The notes beneath the pieces are model-generated. The model did not search any database and was not told the origin of the DNA. It saw only the letters and a list, made by a program, of their open reading frames with translations. Positions 21,367 to 33,300 of a stretch of DNA of 64,000 nt are shown one piece after another (positions within the stretch are counted from its first letter, which is position 1; every line of letters begins with the position of its first letter). The DNA is from Mytilisepta virgata (Eukaryota; Mollusca; Bivalvia; Mytilida; Mytilidae). The DNA lies in the NCBI GenBank assembly GCA_028015205.1, contig JAPWFG010000015.1, forward strand, positions 1,240,001 through 1,304,000, given 5' to 3'. The position numbers and the translations under genes are program-made.

Positions 21367-24300
21367 TTAATGTTTAAATCCGAAAAAGTTTCGCTTAAAA
21401 GTTTTAAGAACCGATGCCCCAGTGTCATCTGTATGATTATAGTATTCTGTCAAGTCTTGACACACAGGTGTCCATTTGATGGATGGTTTTGCTGAATTTC
21501 TCAATTTCTGGAAAAATATAAACAAAATCAAAACAATATTGAACATAAACAGTCGAAAGTTGTAAGATGACTTTATTTTATTTGTGATATTTTGTTTCTG
21601 GGTTCTTGTTTACCCTAAATCTGCTTTAATTTCTATGACCATTACATTTCGTGTTAAAATTGTAAAAAATCCTTGTGACTTATATTATTCAGAATTTCAT
21701 TTTTGAACGATTATTATAATGTTTAGAATCATACACTGGTCTTTCACCAGAAACCGATTCCTGGATATGTAAAGTCAAGAAATACCAAAGGGATATTCGA
21801 AGGAGGGGAACATTGAAACAACTGACAAACTCGCAGAACAGCGAAACAATACATGCATTACAATTTAAAATTAAAAACATATGAACAACATGGACCCCAC
21901 CAAAAAACTGGGGGGTAGACTCAGGTGCTTCGGAAGAGTATGCAGTCATTGTTTCCCGCAGGACACCCGCCATATATATGTATTGTGTAATAACTTTAGT
22001 TATTCAATATGAGAAATCAGATCACTTCTCTAACAAGCGAAAACTTATCTCATTTTGTTTTACAAATACGCATGTGCAGTATATAATTTTTAACGAAGAA
22101 TTTAATTGTTTCTTTTAAAAACTGTATTTTATTGACTAAATGTTTTATATTTTAAAGAATGTGTCCAGAATTCAGTTTGCAAACGCTTTGGAGAATTTTA
22201 AAAAAATATTTTGTCTATTGACAATACAAGACAGGTTACACATACAAATGTAACAAACTAATGATATATTTCACAGTAGGTAATCCAAAAATGTGCTTTG
22301 TGAACTGCAGAATAAAAAACAATAAGTGTAAAACTGTACATGATTTAGATAGCATTTGCTGAAATAAATCAACAGACAACATCCACGATTAGTTTCAAAC
22401 CAATACGTTGTTCGTAGTTGGTATTCCTGGAACGATACATATCATTTATTCTTCTACAGATGTTTTATGAAATGAGATAGAGCGAACAATAACGGCAACT
22501 TACTTCCCACAAAGTATTCCCTTCCGCATTCCAAACGGCATGAATAGCAAACCCAAAAATGGGGACAAGTGGTAGGATTGATAGTACAGTTCCTATTGCC
22601 ACAGCAGATTTCGGATAAGAATAGTTGCCATAATGCACTGGCTTGAATCCGTATATCGCAGACATATTCAAGCTCTAAAATATTCAAAGTAAATGTATAA
22701 TAAATAAAATAAATATAATCACATTTGCAGTCGTGTATTTTTTTTTATCTCTACTACAAGGTTTCTAACAATTTTTTATACAAGAATGTGGAAACGTTTC
22801 CAACATTGTCAAATATAAGAAGTCACAGAATATAACCCCAGAATGTATTGCTTGAATCAATGTTTTAAGAAGAGATGCATGTGACGGATAAATGCATTTG
22901 ATATGATGCTACATATATGTCACACAATCATCGATTTTATTACTGTCATTCAAAGTGCAGTCACAGTATGGTTTTCAGTGTGGGGTAAATAGTAAATTCG
23001 TATTGCAATGTTGTAATATTTTTATAAGCATTTTCGGGAATCTGCAGAACTAACTTGCAACAATTGTTTCTCTTTATCATATTTTTAAAACCAAAACCAA
23101 GACAGCAACACCATCAAGAAATCAACCAAGTATTTTACAAAAAGAGCTGCATTAATTTCGTATTAGGAATATAATTACATGTGGTTTGGTTTTAATGTAA
23201 TGCTTAATTGCTGCACTATTAAAATAACAATCCAAAGATACTAATATTATATATAGTAAATTTATACTATGCTGTATACGACGCATTTCAAGGAGTTACC
23301 TCTTATAAGGCAGCATTAAAACCGAAACAAAAGGCTTAATAGCTGACTATTAAATTAGTTGATCAGAATCTCAAATCGTACAAAACATTAAACGACTAAA
23401 CGCCATGACTACAAATCAACATAATTAGCATCAGTGGGACATACATTTAAAACCTTTCATCAGTTCTGTGAAAGAGTCACAACATTTTGGAACTACAAGG
23501 GGGTTTATACTTTGCACATGTAATCTCTGTGACAAATGGACCCTAAGATACATGCTGTTCCATAAGGTATATTTCAAGAGATTCATATCGACCAAAAACA
23601 CTCAAACAGAACCAAGGGTATGAAAACCCGTCCGACATAAACGACTTATCCGAAATCCCCGAGTTAGAACCAAGACAGTGGTAACAGTCTAGGTCAAACC
23701 AAAGACATTTCAATTGGTATGTGCTGCTTCTCCAACAAGCACACGGAATCTAGAAATAAGAGCAAGGTGTCCGGTTTGTCTGCCGTGTCTTCCTACGGAC
23801 TGTTACCTCGTTAGCTAGCAAATTAAAAATACGGTTCACCGTATCGGTCATGTACAACTGCATAGCAGGGTTCATATTCATATCACATCAACATGTTCTT
23901 GTCCTGATACATGTAATAAAATTGCCACTAAACGTTAATCAATAAACCATCCATCCATCTTCAGAAGAATTAATTGTTTGTAAGGAATGCTTACCAGCAG
24001 TATCATCGGCGTAATGATTCCAATGCATATTCGAAAAAATATTGGAATTCCTCTTCCTAACATCAGGTTAACATCTTGAGAGAATCTATCTATACCTAAA
24101 TAACATGTAAATGAAATAAGATACAGTTAATTCTCTTTATTTTAGTTGCGTTCAGAATGAATAGTTATACCAATTCGAAAAGAAAACCTTCTTTTATATA
24201 CTGAGATATTTCAAAAATATGTTCCAATTTTTTTTGTTTTGTTATTTATTTATTTTATTCTTAGTTATTATTTTAATTAATTTTTTGTGTGAAATTATTA

Positions 24301-27300
24301 TCTCGAATTCCCTTCATGGTTGATAGATTTATGTATGTTTTAAATGTTATTCGCGTAAGTGTATAGGACGTTATAATATTTTTAGTGTTCTAGACTTCCC
24401 AGGATGCGAACAAATCGTGAGGATGTTAACACAGGTTACTATTTTTAAGACAAGAAGTTCATATTAATTTAGGATAACACTGAAATGTAGGATTTAAGGA
24501 TATAAGTAGTGCTTTCCCCAGCAATTTGTGAAGGCATGGTAAATTTTGTATTTTGAGGGCACTCATTGGTTAAAAATATAATATTGGGGGCACCCCACCT
24601 TGACATGAGGGCAGTTTATTTATCAAAACCTGCATGAAACATCCTTCACCCTAGTTTAATGGTTTAAAAGTGTCATAAAAGTGTACTAAAACTACAGGGG
24701 TTCATGATTAAATGCAAATCAGTTGCAAAAAGATAAGATTAAACTAAAAATTGAAAGTTAGGTTTGGCTACCTGGGGGCACATTGTAAAATTCATGATGA
24801 GGGCAGCATGGTGCTTGAAGATGGAGGCATGGTGCAGCCCATGATAAATTGGTCTAGGGAAACCTCTAATAAGTAACACATCTTTCGTCTATGAAATCTA
24901 ATCAAACGGGGGATTTTTACCTGATTTAACCTTGTTCAGTATTTCAAAACAATACAAAAAAAAATCCTATTAAGTGTCTACCTCGTTTAGTATAATATAT
25001 TACCATAAATCCATCCAAAAATTATGCATTCAATTATACAGATTGTAGTAAGAGAAAACGATGCTATGTACCAGTCTAAAAGTTGGAATATATAAATTCC
25101 TCCCTAAAAACAAAAAAATAAAATAAATATTATTCTCTTAAAAAGGGTATAGGTGTATATATTAAATACACAATTATATAGGTTCAATGTAAGTATAATT
25201 TCCCCTATGTTATTTAAAACTTAACTATACGGCTAATTTCCGAAACCAATTCTCTATAAATTACAGAAAACAAAATTCCATGCAAGCTATATCAATTTTA
25301 TTTTGTTATGACCGTTTTGAAATATAGCAAATATTTTTTAGAACACCTGACATAAATGGCAGTGTAAGATTTTGCCATCACTTGGTATAGGTCGCGCTCG
25401 TCGTAAACTTTCCTTCAAAGATCTTATCCTCAGAAACCACTCGGCCAACACAAATATCCTGCAATGGTTCTTACGTAGTTCTCTTTCAGAATTGCATCCG
25501 ACATTGACCAATGAACCCGCTTGCAAACCAAGATGGCCGCCGAACAAAGGACCCTTTAGGAAAACTCACTTTAAGATTTATATGTCTCAAACCACAGAGT
25601 CAATTGGAACCAAACTTTGTACCAATGGTCATTAGAGAGTCCTCTTTTAGAACTAACACAAACCACTATTCACGATGACAGCCAAAGTTTAATTTAGGAT
25701 CCTATGGGAAAATTCACTTAAAGATTTTTTTGTTTCAAACCAGTTGAACCAAAATTGGCAGCAGTAGACCTTAGGTGGTCCATTTTCAAATGTAAATGTA
25801 TTTCCGATGACCATTGCCGATCATTATGATAATGAAACATAATCTAAACTACGACCCTATGGAAAATATTTATCTAAAATATTTTTTTTTCTGAAACCAA
25901 TGACAACAATGTTCCATACTGCCAGCCAAGACGGATAAAGTCAAACAAGTAAGTCTGCCTTAATTCCGCAAGTGATTTTCAGGTGAGCTATATAGACTCC
26001 TGGGAGCCTCTTGTTTAAATTTCCATTCGCCTTTAAGGATAAAATCCACGAAAGGGAATTTCGATAATAAAAAAAAAAGAATGTTGAGCATATGTGTCTG
26101 TTGCTTTCATTTAAAGGTATTGTTATTTTTTTATACTACCGCTGACTAAAAGTCCCCGTTTTTCATAACTTACCTGTGTACAAAAGATAATTCCAAGTAA
26201 GAAAGATAGAAAACAAAATCCAACTGTAAACAGACTTCTCCTCTTACGGAAACAATTAAAGCTGTCAGTAAATACACCAACTTGAGTTTCACAATGTGCA
26301 AACTACAAAGGTGATACAAAGTATGAAACATGGGTTCGGTGTAGATGAGAAATCAAATAATACATGGTAGTAATTTAAAAGGAAAATGTTGTAGGCTTGT
26401 TTTGTCGCCTTCAAACTAAAAGATTTTTTTTTCGACAGTCGTATTTAAAGCTAACGATGTTAATTTGATAGATACTACAAATTAAAGATGCTCGCTGGTC
26501 ATGTTTTGGTCTTTTTGTCAGATTTTCGGAATCCTTGGGTTTTATCTATTTCTTAAACATGAAATTTTTTGCCCATGAACCCCCACTTTTCCTTTTATAA
26601 GTCAATCATATATACCTTAAAATGGTATTTGACAAAAGTTTATGAAATGCTCTTTATTTTTTCATACATCTTTGGCCCCCGTGTGGGTCCCGGGGACACA
26701 ATAGAATAGGCCCACAGCTCCTCGGCTTGGCGTAAGAGGCCCCTAAAGAGGCGACATGTTTGCCGTGTGTCGCAAAGCCGTGTCGGTAATAGGGAGTGTT
26801 TCTGGATGGCCGGGAAAACGGTTCCGATTACCATCTGGGTCACAACCTTTACCTAGACGGGATGGACCCGATTCGGTCAATCGGCTGGTCACATCAATCC
26901 CTTTGTAACACACTATATATTTATTTTTTTTTTACTCCAAGACTGATTAATACAAATTCTAAATTGCTGTTTGGCGGGATTGGTGTTGGCTTATGGGTCA
27001 CAAATTTCAAGAGGCTCAAAATTTTACTTTTGAAATTGGGAATTTAATTTTTTAGTGTTATTTTTGTTTTGTTATTTTCATTTTATATATGAATATTGAA
27101 ATTTGGATTTTTTGTCATCTTGGTTAGTTTTTCACCCCCTTCAAATATATTTGGATTGTTTTTTTTAATATACACCCAGTTCAAAGAATGGCTGGATGAC
27201 CCCGGTTCAGCCAAAACTGGTCATGTCTTGCCCTCTGCTTTTTCTCGTGGTTATTTGAAAAGATCCTGAGGAGCCCTGAATGATACCCAGATACAATGGG

Positions 27301-30300
27301 TTGGATGGGTGGAGTGCATGTATCATATGGGTTGATGTTTGGGTTCCGGGGTCTTTGGAAAGTAACCACTGACGGAATTGCGGAGAAGGCGGTAGCTTAT
27401 GGGGCAAGGCTTCCTCGGCTTAAAGAGGCCACATGTTTGCCGTGTGTGGATACCCGTAAGGATAGAGGACGGGATCCTGGTGGCTGAAACACGCCACTTT
27501 GGCCCTTACTTTATCTTAAACGGGCGGTCGGATGGGCCCGGTCCTGATCAATCGGCTGGTCACGCCAAACCCTTGAACTTGACCTATTTCCAAAATGTAC
27601 AACAATAGTACCAATTATATAGGCTGGGTTCAAGAAGGCGGTGGCTCATGGGTCAATCGTGTAGATGTTACTTTGGGCGGTTGTCTTGCTGGGCAACCCC
27701 TGGCACAAGGCTTGCGCCCATTAAGAGGTACTCTATGCGAGTATCTTATTCTAGTATCCCTAGTGCTTGTCGCAGATGTGGCGGGCGTGCGTCGTTTTGA
27801 TGTATTCTGGTATCCATCATGGATGCTACAGTGCATCGAGGCGATGTATGCATCACGCTTGTCGCAAATGTGGCAAGCATACATCGTGCTGATGCTGCTC
27901 CGAGGTGGGCGGGGAGCTAGGGTAACGAATCATATATACATCACCATGGAATTTCCAAATAAAAACCCCCCAAACAACCAATCAAAAAACAAAAGAAAAT
28001 TAGATACCAGTGATGATGAGGAACATGCAGCTAAGTTGCCAAATAATTTTTCGGACAATTTTCCAAAATTTTTAGTCATTACATCAGTCAACTCTGAAAA
28101 ACCTGTAACCAAAATTTCTCCTTTTGTTATCCAAAAAACATTACAAGGCTGTGCCGACCAGCTTAAAAAAGTTACAAAAATGAGAAATGGAAATCTGCTA
28201 GTTGAATGTCTCAGATCACAACAGGCCAAAAATTTATTCTCTCTTACAACAATTTCTGATGTCCACATCTCTGTTACACCCCATAGGTCACTGAATTCAT
28301 ACCAGGGTGTGATTAGAGACAGAGACCGTGATTTAGCTGAGTTGACGGAAGAAGATATATGCGAAGAACTGAAATCTCAAAATGTTTCCAAAGTCAAAAG
28401 GTTTACAAAACGACATGAAGGTAATATTATTAAACTTAACACTTATCTCATCACTTTTGACCTTACCCGTGTGCCTGAACATATCTTCATAGGTCCCTAC
28501 AGAATCAAAGTTGACACTTTCATACCTAACCCTACCCGTTGCTTCAAATGCCAGAAATTTGGGCACGGTAAGAGTTCATGTAGAGGTGTTGAAAAGTGTG
28601 TCAAATGTTCTGTAGAGGGCCACTCCAATTTTGATTGTGACGGCCACGTTATATGTGTAAATTGCGGACTAGATCATATGGCCAATTCCAGAAACTGCCA
28701 ATCTTACAAAACAGAGCTTGAAATTCAGAAAACTAAAGTGGAAAAAGGTATCAGCTATCAGGAAGCAAAAAAAAATGGTCTCTGCCTCTAACAACTCTAC
28801 TTCTACAACATCATACGCTGACAAAGTTAAATCATCTAAAACCAATAGATCCTTTGCAACTCAAACTGATTTCACTTGGCCTGACGGAACAGAATTCCCG
28901 GTTCTCACCGTCAAACCCAACCAAGCAAGTGGAAAATCATCTCATCCTAAACAGTCTTCATCCAATTCTTCACAAACGTCTGACACTTCTTTTTCTTCAA
29001 ATGTCCGTAATCAACAAAAACTAACTCCGAAACAAAGGTCTTCTACATCTTCAAGCAAAAAATCGCCTCAAAAACCGTCACCATCACAGAGAGCTGCACG
29101 TTCCTCATCACAAGACAAATCAAAAAACAAAAACTCTTCAAATCGCCTCTCGAAGACTGCAAAAAGTCAAAAATTCAACAAGTTTTGAGACCTCTGCTCA
29201 GAGTTTGACGATGATATCGATGAAGACTCTGAGCAGATGGATACAATGAATGTCTGGAGTCGATCTGGCCGGACCCAATAGTTCCACCTGAGGGTTCTGG
29301 TCCTTCTGAAAACCGTAACAGAAGTTGTTCGTCAGATCGATCTAGAAAAAAATATTCCCCAATTCGACCACCTAGAAAATGAAAAACATCATACAATGGA
29401 ATTGTCGAGGTTTAAAAATTAATTTAATTGAATTATCTCTTCTTGCTCAGACTTTCCTTCCAGTTGCCTTCTGTCTTCAAGAAACTCATTTAAAAGAAAA
29501 CGATAATATAAATATTAAAAATTATTCTCTCTACACCACACGAGTGAAACAGGATGAAAGAGCTGCTGGCGGCTCATCCATCCTTGTTAATAATGACATC
29601 ATTCACAGTCAGATATCCCTGAAAACTGACTTACAGGCAGTTGCTATTCGTATAACACATACCAAAACTATTACATTATGTTCTGTCTATATCCCTCCGA
29701 ACTGTCCTTTAGAAATAAACCAACTTAAATCTTTAATAGATCAGTTGCCTGCCCCTTTTCTTCTTATGGGTGATTTTAACGCCCATAATCCTATTTGGGG
29801 CAGTGGCTCTCAAAATGACAAAGGCAAAAAGATTGAAGATTTCTTAAATCAGGAAAGTTTATGCATTTTTAACGATGGATCGGACACCTACCTCCATCCG
29901 GGGAATGGTTCTTACTCGGCTATTGATCTAACAATTTGTGATCCTTCACTATTATTGGATTATTCATGGCAAGTCCATGATGATTTATGTGGAAGTGACC
30001 ACTTTCCCATAATTTTGGAAAATTTATTTCCATCGACCTCTGAAAGAGTTGCTCGCTGGAAATTTGACAAAGCCAATTGGCCTGTGTTCGAACAACTCTG
30101 CAGAGATGAACTTAGAACAGATATTTTCCATAGTGTAAGCGATCCAATTCTAAAATTTACTGAAATTTTAGTATCGATAGCGGAGAGAACCATTCCTAAA
30201 ACCTCGACAGATCCAAAACAACCAAGCAAACCCTTGTTCGATGACGACTGTGAGGAAGTTAAGAAACACAGGAAAAAGGCCGAACGACGGTTCAACATGA

Positions 30301-33300
30301 ATCCAACCTCTGACAATCTCAGTAATGTTCGTATATTTCGTGCTAAAGCACGTCGAACATTTAAACAAAAGAGACGCAAGTCTTGGCAAAACTTCGTCTC
30401 TAAAATAAACTCCCATACACCAATGAATAAAATTTGGAATTTCATACAGAAAATTAATGGAAAAAACAGAAAGAACAATCTCCACCATCTTAAAGATGGC
30501 CAGACTCTTCTCACATCCGAAAAGGACATCTCTAATAAACTTGCAGAAACATTTTCTAAGCATTCCTCTACTCAAAATTACACTCAGGAATTTCAACAAA
30601 TCAAAAATCGCACTCAGAAAACTAAACTTAATTTTAGATCTAAAAATACAGAAGACTACAACAGCAATTTCTCTTTGGATGAACTCAAAAATAAATAAAA
30701 GCCCTTTAATTTCACATATAATTGAATTCTATAAAAGGCTTGCCCATATGGGTAAAGAAATAATATTTATCTGGATACCAAGTCATATTGGTATAAGAGG
30801 AAACACAGTTGTAGATAGGATAGCGAAGGATGCTTTAGACGACCCCATTACTAATATGTCAGTGCCGTATACTGATTTTAAACCTTTAATTTTTAAGTAT
30901 ATTTTAGGTCTGTGGCAGTCCCAGTGGGATCTGCTTACAGACAATAAATTACATTCTATAGAGCCAACTGTTTGCAAGAATGTTTATTTCTTCGGCAAAA
31001 GCCGAAGAGACCAAGTTGTTTTAACAAGATGTCGCATTGGCCACACCAGGACGACTCATTCTTTTATTTTAGAGAGTGAGCCGCCTCCTGAGTGTATACC
31101 TTGCCAATGTCGACATAGTATTAGACATCTTTTAATTGACTGTGTAGATAAATCCGACATTATTTGTCGGTAGTACACAGTCAACAATATGAAAGATTTA
31201 TTTACAAAGGTTGCTGGCAGCCGTGTATTGCAATATTTGAAGGACGTAGGACTATACTCGAGAATATAGTCTGTCTGACTGTATTCCTGGTTATAGTCCT
31301 TATCCAGAATTTTAATTTGTTATTGTTTTGTATTATATTAATTTATTGATTGTATTTGTCTGATAGCTTTTCTGTGATATTTTGCATGTCTGTGATATTG
31401 GAAATTTTTTGTTACCTTTTGTCATATATGTATTTTATTATTTATACTGGAATTTATTCTATTTGTAAATAGTCTATTGGTTTTAGATACTATATTTAAT
31501 TTTAATCAGCTCCATTCCACTTCATATTAGTTCTCGCCGTGATATTGGCTGTAATATCGCCAACTCGGCGTTAAACAATATTTAATCAATCAATCAATCA
31601 TACATCTTTGGGAGACTGAAGTTGTCAATGCAAAGACAATGAAAGATCCAGAGAAAACCCATTTCCTGCAAATTTTCAAGGCCTTATAGCTCTAAAATGA
31701 GCACATGAACCTATATTTTTTTCTTCCTGATTTTCGCTATTCATATGTTCTCTCAAACTAAAACACATATTTCAAATCCTATTTATTTCCTATTAGACCA
31801 GCGATCATCCTTAACTCACGAACTATAAATTCATAGAACTACATACCCTTCAGGCATGAATAAGATAATAAAAACATTCTTATCAAACTCACCATGCTGT
31901 CTAATCCAACAGAAAGTAACATGATGAAAAACAAACAGGACCACACGTTTTGACCTGGTAAATGCGTTAAAGCTTCAGGGTACGCTATAAACCCTAATCC
32001 TGGACCTAAAAAATTATAAATAAACGATATCAAGAATAGAGAATGGAAACGGGGAATGTGTCAAAGAGACAACAACCCGAACAAAGAGCAGAAAACAGCT
32101 CAAACCTACCCTGGGTCTTTAACGCAGCGAGAAAATCCCGCATCCGGAGGTTGGATTTAGCCTTGATTCTTAACAATAATGTATACTAGTTCAGCAAAAT
32201 GGACGGCACACTAATCTGAATGGATATACTTGTACTCAATACTTAAATTTGGGAGAAAAAAATAAAGATATCGCGGTAATAGAAAATAGATGATTCTAAG
32301 GTTATCCTGAAAAGATACATATCTAAACATTGCAGTAAAGGAGGCCGTCATTATAATTATTACGTAAAATCCAAATATGCATTATGACATAAATTAAACA
32401 TTTTACAAAATAATTTATAATGCCATAGTCTAACATTTGGAAAACCCAAACCTGGAGGTTAAAATAAAGCAATGTTATTTTTTGAGAACTCCAACTATTG
32501 TCCGGTTTTTAATGTTATACCAGTTATTTTACATAGATTTCCTGCCTCATAATATACTTGATATCTATAATCTTATATTAACTCTTTTAATACACAAATA
32601 ATGGTCAATGAGATAACATCCTGTAGGTATTAATATGAAAAACACAAGCAACATGCATTGGTTCCCGTCGTTATGCAACAGTCGTCATTTTGCAGCAGTA
32701 TTAATTAAAAAGAAATACTGCTGTCAAAAATTAAACAAGTGACAAAGCTTGAAAAAAATTTTACATCCCACGCCAATAAGTTATTAGGAGGTCATAGATT
32801 TTAGAATGCATGCCCATTTTTTTCTTTAAAATTTTGTTTATCTTTCTTGTTATTGTCAATGAATGTTGAAAATATTAAGGATTATTCCTCCGAATTAAGA
32901 ATTAACCTGGATATGTAAAAAATCTAGGTTTTATCTGTTTAACAGATAACAGTTAAGTTCAGCAATCACATTCCTGTCTATTAATGACATCAAATGAACA
33001 TTCGGACAAAAATAACATAAAAGAATAAAAAAACACAAACACAACAACAACAGAAAGTCCAATTAGAACATACCTGATTTCACAATTTTGTCAAGAGGAA
33101 GTGACAGTTTCTGTGCCATAAATCCCAAAACAGTAAATATAACTAGTCCACTGTACATACTAGTTCCTTCGCCAATACATCCAAGCACGACTGAATCTCT
33201 ATGAAAACATATTTTATCTGTGCACGTGTAGTTACAATCTTTCCAGTTGTGTATTTAATAAAAGCGATATCAAACACTAACAACACATTTTTTGCCTTAA

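Larger units (their letters stand above)
26676..31597 (+). mobile_element. Nimb/I-like LINE, copy 2, internally deleted
   Basis: Same 5' end, 5'UTR, ORF1, ORF2 and 3' hairpin as copy 1, but 4,922 bp. A 14-base target-site duplication TCATACATCTTTGG is present at 26662-26675 and 31598-31611. About 1.8 kb of ORF2 is missing at about 30690-30705, and both ORFs carry further lesions, so the copy is dead. It sits in the gene B intron 26303-31892, opposite to the gene. Confidence 0.92.
26487..31810. mobile_element. MITE with TTAA flanks, split by LINE copy 2
   Basis: Left part 26487-26675 and right part 31612-31810 together match the uninterrupted element at 49542-49930. TTAA lies directly outside each end (26483-26486 and 31811-31814), and the ends read AGATGCTCGCTGGTC and, inverted, GGATGATCGCTGGTC. 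The insertion of 4.9 kb of LINE sequence splits it. Confidence 0.75.
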
